64,000 nt of DNA from an uncultured Bacteroidales bacterium (GCA_946410455.1 CAMKAJ010000004.1:34576-98575), one strand, 5' to 3'. Positions 45,320-54,685 are shown, numbered from the stretch's first letter. Translations and numbers: made by a program. Notes: generated by a model not told the origin, from the sequence alone.

Positions 45320-45768
45320 ATCAATTTCTTACGTGTCGGATGACACAATATCTGAATGTCAATATCGTCTATCTTGTACCCTTTGAAGCGCCTGCGCTTG
45401 ATACCTTGCTCTGCGGCTGCCATCAGGGCCTCGGCCTCTATGTCCATGAAAACATGGTTCTTGGTATCGTACAGGTGGATGTGCCTGTAAGGATTGATGT
45501 CGAAGACCATCTTGTTGTTGGCGCTCATGCGGCGGGAGTATATGCCCTCGTCTGCCAGGCCTGACAGGATGTTGTATACAGATGCCGGGGTAATGCGGCA
45601 AAGGCCTGCGGCGGTAATGGCTTCGTAAACCATGTCTGCACTCGCATGTATCATATCCATCATTACGGTATGGACCGCGACGCGTTGAGGAGTAGCTTTC
45701 AGGCCGTGCGACTTGAGCAGGCGCCTGAAGCTCTCCATGTCCTTGGGCTGTTTGCGATATCCGGCCAT
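45316..45768 (-). CDS. Fur-family transcriptional regulator
   Basis: 150 residues. The winged helix spans about 10-85 (LLKSHGLKATPQRVAVHTVM, HASADMVYEAI, ASVYNILSGLADEGI). A short dimerisation domain holds the metal ligands HIHLYDTKNHVFMDIE. The usual C-terminal CxxC zinc-knuckle pairs of Fur, Zur and PerR are absent; the only Cys residues are in GLCRITPAS and ILCHPTRKK. The C-terminus is basic. It may sense peroxide or iron without a structural zinc, but the target genes are unknown. It lies 5 bp after recN. Confidence 0.8.
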   Translation of the reverse strand: MAGYRKQPKDMESFRRLLKSHGLKATPQRVAVHTVMMDMIHASADMVYEAITAAGLCRITPASVYNILSGLADEGIYSRRMSANNKMVFDINPYRHIHLYDTKNHVFMDIEAEALMAAAEQGIKRRRFKGYKIDDIDIQILCHPTRKKLI

Positions 45769-45773
45769 AGCAC

Positions 45774-47390
45774 TTAATTGTCGTTAAGCAAGGCTCTTGC
45801 GTTGGCCAGAGCCTCGGGGGTGATGCTGGCGCCACTAAGCAGCCGCGCGATTTCCTGCGTACGCTCTTCTCCTTCTACTTTGCGTATTCCGGAGAAGCTG
45901 CGGCCACTCTCTGCATCGAATTGCTTGGACACCACAAAGTGGGCGCTTCCCTTGGCCGCAACCTGGGGCAGGTGGGTAATCGCCACTACCTGCATGGTCT
46001 CTCCCATACGGCAAATGAGGCTGCCCATCTTGTCTGCCACGCTACCTGAGACTCCGCTGTCTATCTCGTCGAAAATGAGGGTTGGCATGCCCTGGAACCG
46101 GGCCATTACTGCTTTGAGACTCAGCATGATACGGGAAAGCTCTCCGCCAGATGCACATTTTGCCACATCGCTTACCTCCCGACCGTCGGCAGAAAAACCA
46201 AAGCTTACCGCATCTTTTCCGGACGCCCCGGGAGCGGCCTCGTGGAGCCCGACTTCGAATACCGCCCTGTCAAGCTCCAGATAGCGGAGCTGGGCGGTAA
46301 TCTCTGCTGCCAGTTGCGGGGCTGCGCTGCGGCGTTCTGCCCCAAGGCGGGAGGCGCAGTCGTCGTAGCCCTTTTGCAGCTGCCCCAGGCGAATCTCCAG
46401 TTCGGCGCACTGCTCTTCCAACTCTTCGCTGCCGCTTACGGATGCTCCATAGCGGTCTCTTACTTCAATAAGCTCCTCCACGCTGCTGCAGGAGTGCTTG
46501 GAGAGAAGCTTGTAGAGCAGCGAGAGACGTTGCTCCACGGTCTCGAGCCGTGCGTCAGAGAAGTCCATGCGCTCTGCGGCGTCTTCTGCTTCAGCAAATA
46601 CGTCCTCCAGCTCTATACGTGCAGATTCTATCCTTTCGCACAGCGGTGCGAGACCCGGCATATAGCGGGAGGCGTGCTCCAGCTGCTTGCGAGCGTCGCG
46701 CAGCGATTCGCTCACGCCTTCCTGCCCCCTCGGGCGGAAGCGCTCGAGAGCGGCGCCCAGACTCTCGCGAATCTGGCCTGCATTTGCAAGGGCCTTCTGC
46801 TCTTCTTCCAGGGCCGGCAGTTCGTCGAAGCGCAGCGATGCAGCATTCAGCTCCTGCCACTGCGCCTGGTTGTAGTCGAACTCCGCCTTGTTCTTGCGCA
46901 GGCGCTCCTTTGCCTCCTCCAGCGAGCGGCGGCACTCTCCAAGCTCTTTCCAGGCATCCCGGCACTCTTGCAGCAGAGGAGCGTCGGCGGCGAAGCTGTC
47001 CAGGAGCGAGAGCTGGAACTGCTTGTCGGTGAGCAGCAGGCTGTTGTGCTGCGAGTGAATGTCGAAGAGCTGCGAGCACACGGCACTCAACTCCTGAAGC
47101 TGCACGGGGCAGTCGTCTATAAAGCTGCGTGAGCGCCCCGATGAGTAGAGCACCCGCCGTACCGTCCTGAGCCCTTCCTGGGTCTCGAACTCACCCTCCA
47201 CCACGCAGGTCTCTGCACCACCGCTGATCATCGAGGGCTCGGCTTTGTCACCTGCAAGCAGGCCCAGGGCGCCGAGGAGAATAGATTTTCCTGCGCCGGT
47301 CTGTCCCGTAATGATTACAAGACCCTCCGGGAACTTGATGTCCAGAGAGTCTATCAGGATGTAATTTCGTATGTGCAGGCTGCGCAGCAT
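45774..47390 (-). CDS. recN: DNA repair protein RecN
   Basis: A 538-residue SMC-like ATPase for double-strand break repair. The N-terminus LRSLHIRNYILIDSLDIKFPEG leads to Walker A ITGQTGAGKSILLGALGLL. A long coiled coil spans roughly 150-350. The C-terminus has the ABC signature CASGGELSRIMLSLKAV, Walker B PTLIFDEIDSGVSG, and the H-loop AITHLPQVAAKGSAHFVV. It starts 9 bp after rpoZ. Confidence 0.96.
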   Translation of the reverse strand: MLRSLHIRNYILIDSLDIKFPEGLVIITGQTGAGKSILLGALGLLAGDKAEPSMISGGAETCVVEGEFETQEGLRTVRRVLYSSGRSRSFIDDCPVQLQELSAVCSQLFDIHSQHNSLLLTDKQFQLSLLDSFAADAPLLQECRDAWKELGECRRSLEEAKERLRKNKAEFDYNQAQWQELNAASLRFDELPALEEEQKALANAGQIRESLGAALERFRPRGQEGVSESLRDARKQLEHASRYMPGLAPLCERIESARIELEDVFAEAEDAAERMDFSDARLETVEQRLSLLYKLLSKHSCSSVEELIEVRDRYGASVSGSEELEEQCAELEIRLGQLQKGYDDCASRLGAERRSAAPQLAAEITAQLRYLELDRAVFEVGLHEAAPGASGKDAVSFGFSADGREVSDVAKCASGGELSRIMLSLKAVMARFQGMPTLIFDEIDSGVSGSVADKMGSLICRMGETMQVVAITHLPQVAAKGSAHFVVSKQFDAESGRSFSGIRKVEGEERTQEIARLLSGASITPEALANARALLNDN

Positions 47391-47399
47391 CCGGCAGTC

Positions 47400-47723
47400 T
47401 TATTCGCCCTTGCCGTCAGACTTTGCGAAGCGGAAGGACAGCTCGCCCTCCTCGAATTCGGATATAGCTACAAGGCTGGGTTTGGGCTGACGCTCGAAGT
47501 ACTTGGAGATTTCTATCTGCTCCTTGTTCTCGAAGGTCTCTTCCATGGTGTCACGCTCGTTGCGGAACTCCTCAAGACGTTTGTTCAACTCTTTCTTCTC
47601 TGCAAGTGCAATCTGGTTTGCCCTCTGGGCAAGGATTACTGCGGTCTCGTAAATGTTGCCCGTAGGGGCGGCGAGGTCTTTGATGTCCCTCGTAATGGTG
47701 TTGTTGGGTATTTTGTTTTCCAT
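47400..47723 (-). CDS. rpoZ: DNA-directed RNA polymerase omega subunit
   Basis: 107 residues of the Rpb6/omega type found in Bacteroidetes. TGNIYETAVILAQRANQIA matches the omega core helix in which an NRYE..VIAKRARQI-like pattern is typical. EKKELNKRLEEFRNERDTMEE is a helical segment and the tail is acidic. Omega helps beta-prime folding and (p)ppGpp binding. The location between bamD and recN is common in this phylum (from memory). It has no signal peptide. Confidence 0.72.
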   Translation of the reverse strand: MENKIPNNTITRDIKDLAAPTGNIYETAVILAQRANQIALAEKKELNKRLEEFRNERDTMEETFENKEQIEISKYFERQPKPSLVAISEFEEGELSFRFAKSDGKGE

Positions 47724-47756
47724 ATCGTTAATACGAAGGGGAGTGCCGGCAAAGTT

Positions 47757-48545
47757 TCAATATTTTTCTTTCACCTTTTTGTAGAGTCTGTCAAGCTCTG
47801 CGCGGTGGGAAGACTCCGGGTATTCCCCTATGAAGTTGTAATAATCGTCGTAGAATACCAGGAAGCGCTCTTTCTGCTTGTGCTCGTAGCTCAAATCGGC
47901 ATATTTATACGAGGCCATAGCGGTGTAGAAGAGTATGTCTTCGCGGTAGCGGTTGTCGGCATTCTCCTTGAGTACGTTGCGCAGCGCCACACGGGCGGCG
48001 AGGTAATCCTCCATCTTATAATATAGGTATGCGCTCTCGTACGCCTTGTGGTCCAGCCGCTCGAGAAGGTCGTCCAGCATGTGGTCGCACACAGAACGGT
48101 ACTCGCTTTCCGGATGGTTCATCAGGTACTCGTTGATGGCGGTGATGCACTTGTAGGTGGGCGTCTGGTCGAGCTCATAGCGCAGGGTGGCCCTGTAGAG
48201 GCAGTCCAGCCGCAGGAACGATGCAGACTCGGCGAAGGTGCTGCGGGGATAATTCTCCAAGAACTTCTCGAAGTTGGTCTCTGCGGTGTAATAGTCTTTT
48301 GCGCGGTAGTTGCTCAGGCCCCAATAGTACTGCACCGTGTCGTCCCTTGCCGTTCCGTTGGTGATTACTGCCAGCGACTCAAAGAGTTGGGCGGACTTGG
48401 TGTACTTGCCTTCGTTGAAGTATTCGAAGGCTGCATTGAACTTGGCATCTGCGTCGTTGCCCTCGAGCAGCAGTTCGTACTGGCTCTTGCAGGCATATAT
48501 GGCGGCCAGCAAAACGGCTGCTGCCAGAAATAGACGTTTGCTCAT
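47757..48545 (-). CDS. bamD: Outer-membrane assembly lipoprotein BamD
   Basis: A 262-residue lipoprotein (LLAAIYACKS lipobox) made of TPR repeats: DAKFNAAFEYFNEGKYTKSAQLFESL, TAETNFEKFLENYPRSTFAESASFLRLDCLY and YKCITAINEYLMNHPESEYR. This is the YfiO/BamD fold. It works at the inner leaflet of the outer membrane with BamA (encoded at 54712 in this window) to insert beta-barrel proteins. It overlaps trxB by 4 bp. Confidence 0.9.
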   Translation of the reverse strand: MSKRLFLAAAVLLAAIYACKSQYELLLEGNDADAKFNAAFEYFNEGKYTKSAQLFESLAVITNGTARDDTVQYYWGLSNYRAKDYYTAETNFEKFLENYPRSTFAESASFLRLDCLYRATLRYELDQTPTYKCITAINEYLMNHPESEYRSVCDHMLDDLLERLDHKAYESAYLYYKMEDYLAARVALRNVLKENADNRYREDILFYTAMASYKYADLSYEHKQKERFLVFYDDYYNFIGEYPESSHRAELDRLYKKVKEKY

Positions 48546-49462
48546 CGTTTCAAGAATTTTTCTGCGTCAAGCGCGGCGCGGCAGCCCGATGCGGCAGCAG
48601 TTATGGCCTGACGGTAATGTGGATCCTGAACGTCTCCGGCGGCAAAAACACCTTCTACATTAGTGGCAGAACTGCGTCCGTCGGTAACTATATAGCCAGC
48701 CTCGTCGGTCTTTACCCAGGGGGCGAAGAGTGCCGACTGAGGAGTGTGTCCGATTGCGAGGAAGAAGCCGTCCACGGCAATGTCGAAGACTTCTCCGTCT
48801 TTGCGCTCCAGCCTTGCGCCCGTAACGCCGTTTGCATCTCCCAGCACTTCGCGGGTATTGCAATTCCAGAGGATTTCTATGTTGGGGGTGTTCTTAACCC
48901 TCTCCTGCATGGCTACCGAGGCCCTGAGGGCATCGCGGCGCACAATCATGTAAACCTTGCGGCAGAGCCCTGCGAGGTAGCTGGCCTCTTCGCATGCGGT
49001 GTCGCCTCCGCCCACTACGGCAACGTCTTTCTTGCGGTAGAAGAAACCGTCGCAAGTAGCGCAGGCAGAGACTCCGAGCCCACGGAACTTTATCTCTGAA
49101 GGGAGTCCGAGGTAGCGGGCCGTGGCGCCGGTGGCTATGATGAGGCACTCAGCTTCTATTTCCGTGCTGCCGTCTATAGTAAGCTTGAAGGGTCTTGACG
49201 ACAGGTCGGCGGCAGTAACTGCACCCCTGCGGATATCGGCTCCCAGCCGTACGGCCTGCTCGCGCATGTCAGTCATCAAGGCATTAGCATCTACTCCGCC
49301 GGGGTAACCGGGGAAATTCTCTACCACGGTGGTGGTAGTGAGCTGCCCCCCGGGCTGGAGCCCCTCATAGAGAACAGGGGAGAGGGCGGCGCGGGACGCG
49401 TAAATCGCTGCAGTATAACCTGCAGGCCCTCCGCCTATTATTAAGCATCTGATTTTCTCCAT
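48542..49462 (-). CDS. trxB: Thioredoxin reductase
   Basis: A 306-residue FAD/NADPH enzyme that reduces thioredoxin. CLIIGGGPAGYTAAIYASRA is the FAD loop, SACATCDGFFYR carries the redox CxxC, VAVVGGGDTACEEASYLA is the NADPH loop, and GVFAAGDVQDPHYRQAITAAASG is the C-terminal FAD motif. Length is normal. It lies directly beside the periplasmic-binding-like gene with no gap. Confidence 0.96.
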   Translation of the reverse strand: MEKIRCLIIGGGPAGYTAAIYASRAALSPVLYEGLQPGGQLTTTTVVENFPGYPGGVDANALMTDMREQAVRLGADIRRGAVTAADLSSRPFKLTIDGSTEIEAECLIIATGATARYLGLPSEIKFRGLGVSACATCDGFFYRKKDVAVVGGGDTACEEASYLAGLCRKVYMIVRRDALRASVAMQERVKNTPNIEILWNCNTREVLGDANGVTGARLERKDGEVFDIAVDGFFLAIGHTPQSALFAPWVKTDEAGYIVTDGRSSATNVEGVFAAGDVQDPHYRQAITAAASGCRAALDAEKFLKR

Positions 49463-50677
49463 CTATCGAATAATTGAAATTGTATTGTCTGCGTTGTATT
49501 TGAGCCTGCGGACTGCTGTATTAGTCTTTCCGGTGTAATCAAAGCGGAAGTCGGTCTGCAGGCCGATGCCTGCGGTAAAGGGCAGCTCTGCTGGCCACAG
49601 GTCGGGATCTTGCTGCACCAGAGGGGCAAAGTAATTCAGCAGGTCGTAGCCCTGTAAGGCCCAGCGCCCGGGCTCTCCCTTGAAGAGTTTCCGGTAGGTC
49701 TGCGTGAAGCTGCGTACGCGCTCGTCGTACGGGTCTGCGTAGTAGCTGGCAGTAATTCGGGCAGATGCGGCATGAAGACTTTCTGCCTCCAGGTCTGCGA
49801 TACCACGGAGCCTTGAGGTGCTGTAAACAATATTGTTTCCGCCCTTGAGGTTCATGAGCGCGATTTCTCTGATGGCAGCGCTGCAGAACTCGTCGTTCTC
49901 TGAGGCCATCACAAAACGGCAATTGCCCTGCGCGCCTTCTTCGAACGATGCTGCTGAGGATGAAATGACGTATTCTATCCCACGCTCTCCGAGCTGCCAG
50001 GCAAGGCGCGAAACCACCTCGCCGTCTGCCTCGGCCTCGTTCTTGAGCAGCACAACCTTATCTTCTGCGAGCAGGTCTTCCGCGAGCCAGCTTACCAGCG
50101 CGTCAACCTGGGCTTCCCAGCCTGCAGGAGCTTGAATTACGTTGAAATGCTCTGTGAGGCGGGCTACTTTAGGGTCCAGCGGCGACACAAGGTACTTGCC
50201 GGGCGCCCTGGGAATCATGTAATCCATCTCTTCCAGGCTCACCGGGCCGACGATAAGGCTGCACTCAGCTATATCTGAGGCGGACGGCAGGCCGAGGCTT
50301 GAATCGAAGACATCTATCTGTAATCTGTGTTCCTCTGAACTATGCTCAGATGCCGCAAGCAAGGCTCCGCAATAGAAATCCAGGAAGTTGCTGTTTGGCG
50401 TATCGCTGCTCTTGAATGGAAGAATCAGGGCGAGCCGGGTTACGGTCCAATATGGAACTGCCGTGGTGTCTGCGGGCACAATTGAGAGCAGGCTGTCCTG
50501 TACTGCGGCCAGGCGCGTGCTGTCTGCGGCAACGGCCACAAAGGTGCTGTCTGCGGGGCCTGCATGCGAGGCGCTGTCCTGCCTCTCCCGGCCTCCGGGG
50601 AACAGAAACCACTGGGCCTGCGCCCCTGTGTGGAACAGCATAACCATAACAAGCGCTGCAACAATATATCTTCTCAT
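49463..50677 (-). CDS. Periplasmic-binding-protein-fold (type I) secreted protein
   Basis: 404 residues from ATG 50677 (MRRYIVAALVMVMLFHTGAQ), which overlaps the glycosyltransferase stop as ATGA; the longer frame has a poor N-terminus. After a Ser/Asp-rich linker, the body LALILPFKSSDTPNSNFLDFYCGALLAA and SLIVGPVSLEEMDYMIP match the Leu/Ile/Val-binding-like fold that Bacteroidetes often place in LysM-PBP fusions; no LysM is visible here. Likely periplasmic, perhaps a cell-envelope amino-acid or peptidoglycan-fragment binder. Function not established. Confidence 0.7.
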   Translation of the reverse strand: MRRYIVAALVMVMLFHTGAQAQWFLFPGGRERQDSASHAGPADSTFVAVAADSTRLAAVQDSLLSIVPADTTAVPYWTVTRLALILPFKSSDTPNSNFLDFYCGALLAASEHSSEEHRLQIDVFDSSLGLPSASDIAECSLIVGPVSLEEMDYMIPRAPGKYLVSPLDPKVARLTEHFNVIQAPAGWEAQVDALVSWLAEDLLAEDKVVLLKNEAEADGEVVSRLAWQLGERGIEYVISSSAASFEEGAQGNCRFVMASENDEFCSAAIREIALMNLKGGNNIVYSTSRLRGIADLEAESLHAASARITASYYADPYDERVRSFTQTYRKLFKGEPGRWALQGYDLLNYFAPLVQQDPDLWPAELPFTAGIGLQTDFRFDYTGKTNTAVRRLKYNADNTISIIR

Positions 50678-51795
50678 AACGTCTCGATAAAGCCAGTCAG
50701 TCCCTTGCAGAATTCGGACCAAGACAGGCGATTCTTCTCTTTGAGTATGTTCTTGTGGCATTCTTCCCTCAGCCCGGGTGTGCCGAAGAAGCGGAGTACC
50801 CCTTCTCTGACGCAATCAGGTTGTGCCTTTGCTACCACCAGTCCAGTGCCGCTGCCTTCTATGCTGCGCTTAAGGGCGCCGGTGTCGGTAACAATCATGG
50901 GAACCTCGAAATGGGTGGCGAGAGCTCCAACTCCGCTCTGGGTAGCGCTGCGGTATGGGAGTACCACTGCGTCTGCCGCGCTGAAGTAGTATTTTACCTC
51001 GGAATCTGCTATGTATCTGCAGAACAGATGGATACGCTCTTTCCTCGGACATCTGTCGATAAGCTCTGCGTACTCGTTCCAGCTGCCGTAAGGCTCTCCG
51101 GCCACCACTAACTGGTAGTCGTCCGGCAAGCTGCCGAAGGCCTCCAGAAGTATGTCGAGCCCTTTGTATTTGCGGATGAGTCCGAAGAAGAGCAGGGTCT
51201 TGCGGCTTTCGTCCAAGCCCAGCTGCGCTCGTGCTTCGCTCCTGGACAGTTTGTCTCCGAAGTGGGTATAAAGCGGGTGGGGGAGAGTGGCATAGCGGGC
51301 GTCCGCTTTCCATTTGAGGAGGTCCCCGGCCACTTCCTGGCTAAGGGTAACGCAGCCATTGACGGCCTTGAGGAACCATTGCGTAAGAGGCTTGTCAAAG
51401 AAATGCTGCTCGTGCGGAATCACGTTGTCCATGATTGCTACTACTTTGCATTTGCCTCTGAGCTTGCGCGCTACGCTCCCGAGTGAAGGGGCAAACCAGG
51501 ACATCCAGTAACGTACTATCAGCACGTCGGCACCCCAGTCTATTATGGCTCTTGCGGTTTTGCCCCAGGTAAACGGATTGACCGTGCTCAGCAGAGCCTC
51601 AGACTCTACGGGCACGGCCGTGTCTCCTTCTTCTACGTACTGTGTCTTTCCAGGAAACAGCAGGTCGGGGTACTGGGTGGTAAAGTTGAATGCTTTGACC
51701 GTATGCGTTTTGCTCAGTTCGTTAAGCAGGCTTGCATTGAACTGGGCGACCCCTCCTCTGAAAGGATAGAAACAGGACAGTAGGGCTATTTTCAA
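50674..51795 (-). CDS. Glycosyltransferase, GT4 family
   Basis: A 373-residue GT-B enzyme without a signal peptide. FYPFRGGVAQFNASLLNELSKTH is the acceptor-domain glycine loop, TLLFFGLIRKYKGLDILLEAF starts the nucleotide-sugar domain, and DAVVLPYRSATQSGVGALATHFEVPMIVTDTGALKRSIEGSGTGLV is the GT4 EX7E-type loop in which the first acidic residue seems replaced. It acts on an unknown surface polysaccharide or lipid. It overlaps both neighbours by 4 bp. Confidence 0.86.
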   Translation of the reverse strand: MKIALLSCFYPFRGGVAQFNASLLNELSKTHTVKAFNFTTQYPDLLFPGKTQYVEEGDTAVPVESEALLSTVNPFTWGKTARAIIDWGADVLIVRYWMSWFAPSLGSVARKLRGKCKVVAIMDNVIPHEQHFFDKPLTQWFLKAVNGCVTLSQEVAGDLLKWKADARYATLPHPLYTHFGDKLSRSEARAQLGLDESRKTLLFFGLIRKYKGLDILLEAFGSLPDDYQLVVAGEPYGSWNEYAELIDRCPRKERIHLFCRYIADSEVKYYFSAADAVVLPYRSATQSGVGALATHFEVPMIVTDTGALKRSIEGSGTGLVVAKAQPDCVREGVLRFFGTPGLREECHKNILKEKNRLSWSEFCKGLTGFIETL

Positions 51796-52385
51796 TTGCT
51801 CTTGCTCTTGACGTATGCGGCGTTCAGGCCCTCAAGAAGCTCGTCGGTGATGTCCAGAGACTCGTCTGCGACAGCTACGGGAGCGGGCAGGATGTCACCC
51901 TGAGTGGTAAGAATCATGGCGTAGCCCTTCTCGGCGTTGAACTCGTCCAGATAGGTCTTGATGGCATCTGCAATCTGGTTCATCATAACCTGCTGCTCCT
52001 CAGCGATTTCCTGCTGCTTCTGGGCGGCATACTGCTGGAAGCTGTTCTGCTGGTCCTGAAGTTTCTTGCTCTGGATTTCGGCAACAGACTGGGTCATGAG
52101 TCCCTTGTTGATTTTGTCCTGGAAAGCCTTGATATCTTTCTCGAGCTTGGTGCCCCTGCGGTTGACCTCCTGGTTGATGCTGTTGACCTTGGTCTCTGCG
52201 ACGCTGCGGAGGTCGTTGGCCATATCGTATTCGTTTAGTACGCGGTCGAGGTTGAAGTAAACGATGGAACCTGCTGCAACTGCGCTTTCACCCTCGGTCT
52301 TGGGTGCGGGAGCGTTGTTGGCGTTGCATCCGCTGAGTGCGGCGAGAAGTGCTGTGGCGAGAACGCCTGCAAAAATCTTTTTCAT
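51792..52385 (-). CDS. OmpH/Skp-like lipoprotein
   Basis: 197 residues with a lipobox (LLAALSGCNAN). The Skp-like core YFNLDRVLNEYDMANDLRSVAETKVNSINQEVNRRGTKLEKDIKAF continues into a long Gln/Lys coiled coil (KLQDQQNSFQQYAAQKQQEIAEEQQ). A C-terminal strand (GYAMILTTQGDILPAPVA) fits Skp. Unlike the soluble copy at 57321 this one is lipidated. It likely chaperones outer-membrane proteins in the periplasm. It has its own TAAATTTG box. Confidence 0.85.
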   Translation of the reverse strand: MKKIFAGVLATALLAALSGCNANNAPAPKTEGESAVAAGSIVYFNLDRVLNEYDMANDLRSVAETKVNSINQEVNRRGTKLEKDIKAFQDKINKGLMTQSVAEIQSKKLQDQQNSFQQYAAQKQQEIAEEQQVMMNQIADAIKTYLDEFNAEKGYAMILTTQGDILPAPVAVADESLDITDELLEGLNAAYVKSKSN

Positions 52386-52417
52386 TTTATTTGTGTATTT
52401 TCTTAAGTTGCAAACTG

Positions 52418-52425
52418 CAAATTTA
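52418..52425 (-). promoter_or_regulatory. -7 box TAAATTTG ahead of the OmpH-like gene
   Basis: A perfect TAnnTTTG on the minus strand, directly after the pdxJ stop (52427-52429). It ends 33 nt before the ATG at 52385, leaving a leader of about 27 nt. It probably starts the run from the OmpH-like gene towards recN. Confidence 0.55.
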
Positions 52426-52426
52426 A

Positions 52427-53146
52427 CTAAATTTTCCGAATCTCTCCCAGATAGGCGGCTATTGTGCGCTCCAGGCCCATGTAGAGGGCGTCGCAGATAA
52501 GGGCGTGCCCAATAGAAACCTCGTCCGTCCAGGGTATCGTGTGAATAAAGTAGGCCAGGTTCTCAAGGCTGAGGTCGTGCCCCGCATTTAGGCCCAGTCC
52601 GCATTCGCGGGCGGCAAGGGCTGCCTGCAAATAAGGGGCTACGGCGCTCTCTGGGCCGGAGGCGTAATTTGCGGCGTAAGCTGCCGTATAGAGCTCAACT
52701 CTGTCTGCTCCGCATGCTGCGGCTCCTCGCACCATCGCAGGGTCTGGATCTACGAATACGGAAACCCTGATGCCGAGCTCCTTGAACCTGGCGCAGATGT
52801 GCGTGAGGAAGTCTTTGTGTGCAATGGTATCCCAACCTGCGTCGGACGTAAGGGCGTTCTCTGAGTCTGGCACAAGGGTTACCTGCGCGGGCCGTATTTC
52901 TTCTACCAGTTCGCAGAAGCGGGGAACTGGATTCCCTTCTATGTTGAACTCGGTGCTCAAAATGGGCTTGAGGGCATACACATCGGTGTAGCGTATGTGC
53001 CTCTGGTCTGGCCGGGGATGAACAGTGATACCCTGGGCCCCCCAGCGCTCGCAGTCGAGAGCCGCTTTGAGCAGGTCGGGCATGTTGCCGCCGCGTGCAT
53101 TGCGCAGGGTAGCTATCTTGTTGATGTTTACGCTTAGTCTGGTCAT
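52427..53146 (-). CDS. pdxJ: Pyridoxine 5'-phosphate synthase
   Basis: 239 residues from ATG 53146 ([20 protein letters not shown]); the upstream in-frame codons overlap the promoter. PdxJ condenses 3-amino-2-oxopropyl phosphate with deoxyxylulose phosphate to make vitamin B6. [20 protein letters not shown] is the substrate loop, and [28 protein letters not shown] and [15 protein letters not shown] are conserved. The gene is divergent from nadK, with a 44-bp shared control region. Confidence 0.95.
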   Translation of the reverse strand: MTRLSVNINKIATLRNARGGNMPDLLKAALDCERWGAQGITVHPRPDQRHIRYTDVYALKPILSTEFNIEGNPVPRFCELVEEIRPAQVTLVPDSENALTSDAGWDTIAHKDFLTHICARFKELGIRVSVFVDPDPAMVRGAAACGADRVELYTAAYAANYASGPESAVAPYLQAALAARECGLGLNAGHDLSLENLAYFIHTIPWTDEVSIGHALICDALYMGLERTIAAYLGEIRKI

Positions 53147-53152
53147 AGACTG

Positions 53153-53160
53153 CAAATATA
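53153..53160 (-). promoter_or_regulatory. -7 box TATATTTG for pdxJ
   Basis: A perfect TAnnTTTG on the minus strand. It ends 7 nt before the pdxJ ATG, so the transcript is predicted to be almost leaderless. It faces away from a weaker TAAATTCG box (53174-53181, one mismatch) that may serve nadK. Confidence 0.6.
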
Positions 53161-53190
53161 TCAAAAAATGTGCTAAATTCGCAGGTTGTA

Positions 53191-54009
53191 ATGAAACTCG
53201 CGTACTATATAAAGGACAGTAGTCTGGAACTTGATTCGAGAGTGCTTGAATTGCTCGCCGGTCTTGGTGCCGCCGGCTTCGAGGTTTGCCCCGTGAGGGT
53301 AAAGGAAGACGTGCCCGATGGGACCGAGATGTTGCTGAGTTTCGGTGGAGACGGCACCTATCTTTCGGCGGCGGCCCTTTCGTACTCTGTGGGTCTTCCT
53401 GTGCTGGGAGTCAACTTCGGCCGGCTGGGATTCCTTTCCGAGCATAGGCCGGAAGCCGTGATTGCTGCCTTGAGCGAGGGGGATTATACAATTGAAAAGA
53501 GGGGAATGCTCCGGGCAGAGGGCTGGTGCCTTGCAGACGGGCCCCAGATGGCACTTAACGAAGTGTGCGTGCTGAGGCAGGGAACTGCAATGCTAGGCAT
53601 AGATGTGAGCGTGGATTCCAGGCCTCTTCCGACGTACTGGGCGGACGGCCTGCTGGTTGCTACGAGTTCTGGCTCCACCGCTTATTCTCTCAGCGCCGGC
53701 GGCCCTATCTGCATGCCCGATGCCAGAGTGCTGATTATCGCTCCCGTAGCCCCGCACAACCTCAACGTACGTCCTTTGGTGGTACCTGATACTGCCGACG
53801 TGCGCATTTCTTTCCAATCGCGTGACAAGGAGCTTAGGCTCACGGTGGATGACAGAGGCTACAGCATCCCGTCCAGTTCGCAGATCAGCGTCCGTGCCGT
53901 GCCCGAAGCGCTGGAGCGGGTGGTTCTGGGTGGCTCCAATTTTATAGAGGCATTGCGCGCCAGGCTGCTCTGGGGCAGGGATGTAAGAAACGCCAACGAA
54001 CAAGTATGA
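53191..54009 (+). CDS. nadK: NAD kinase
   Basis: 272 residues from ATG 53191 ([10 protein letters not shown]); the TTG at 53170 would add seven residues inside the promoter region and is rejected. It makes NADP from NAD and [24 protein letters not shown] carries the GGDGT motif and [17 protein letters not shown] is conserved. [21 protein letters not shown] is the substrate-site motif. Length fits the family. It overlaps uppS by 4 bp. Confidence 0.95.
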   Translation: MKLAYYIKDSSLELDSRVLELLAGLGAAGFEVCPVRVKEDVPDGTEMLLSFGGDGTYLSAAALSYSVGLPVLGVNFGRLGFLSEHRPEAVIAALSEGDYTIEKRGMLRAEGWCLADGPQMALNEVCVLRQGTAMLGIDVSVDSRPLPTYWADGLLVATSSGSTAYSLSAGGPICMPDARVLIIAPVAPHNLNVRPLVVPDTADVRISFQSRDKELRLTVDDRGYSIPSSSQISVRAVPEALERVVLGGSNFIEALRARLLWGRDVRNANEQV

Positions 54010-54680
54010 TAGAGATATTACCGCAACACGTTACGTTCATCATGGACGGCAACGGCCGTTGGGCAAAGCAACGCGGCAAAGAACGCCTGTACGGCCATTT
54101 CGAGGGCGTAGAAAGCGTGCGCTCCGTTTTGAGTACCAGCGTAGAGATGGGCATTAAGTACGTGTCTTTTTTCGCTTTTTCAGAGGAGAACTGGAACCGG
54201 TCGCCGGAAGAGGTGGGTGGCCTTATGGACCTGATGCTCAAATCTATGAAAGCGGAGTTGGACACCTTCCTTAATAATGGGGTGCGGTTCAAAGTGATAG
54301 GCAATAAGGCCCGACTGCCAGAGTCGCTGAACGAGGGCATAGACGAACTGGAGACTCTTACGGCCCATTGCTCCCGCACGACTGCAATTATCTTTGTGAG
54401 CTACAGCGGCAAGTGGGATTTGCAGCAGGCTGCCTCCCGTATGGCCGCCGACGGTGCTCATGAGCTGGAGCCCTATCTTGCAACAGCCGGAATTCCTGAT
54501 CCGGATCTCATGATTCGCACTTCCGGAGAGAAGCGCATCAGCAATTATATGCTTTGGCAACTCGCTTATACAGAATTTGTGTTCGTTGATACACTTTGGC
54601 CTGATTTTAGAAAGCAGGAGTACCTGGCCGCGCTGGAAGAGTATGCTTCCCGGGACAGACGTTTCGGAAAAGTCAAATAA
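54006..54680 (+). CDS. uppS: Isoprenyl transferase (undecaprenyl diphosphate synthase)
   Basis: A 224-residue cis-prenyltransferase that makes the C55 carrier for peptidoglycan and glycans. PQHVTFIMDGNGRWAKQRGKERLYGH is the diphosphate-binding motif. VSFFAFSEENWNRSPEEV is the conserved FSxENW, and DLMIRTSGEKRISNYMLWQLAYTEFVFVDTLWPDF is the C-terminal signature. It links to the wall genes in region 3. It ends 31 bp before bamA. Confidence 0.96.
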   Translation: MIEILPQHVTFIMDGNGRWAKQRGKERLYGHFEGVESVRSVLSTSVEMGIKYVSFFAFSEENWNRSPEEVGGLMDLMLKSMKAELDTFLNNGVRFKVIGNKARLPESLNEGIDELETLTAHCSRTTAIIFVSYSGKWDLQQAASRMAADGAHELEPYLATAGIPDPDLMIRTSGEKRISNYMLWQLAYTEFVFVDTLWPDFRKQEYLAALEEYASRDRRFGKVK

Positions 54681-54685
54681 TTCCG

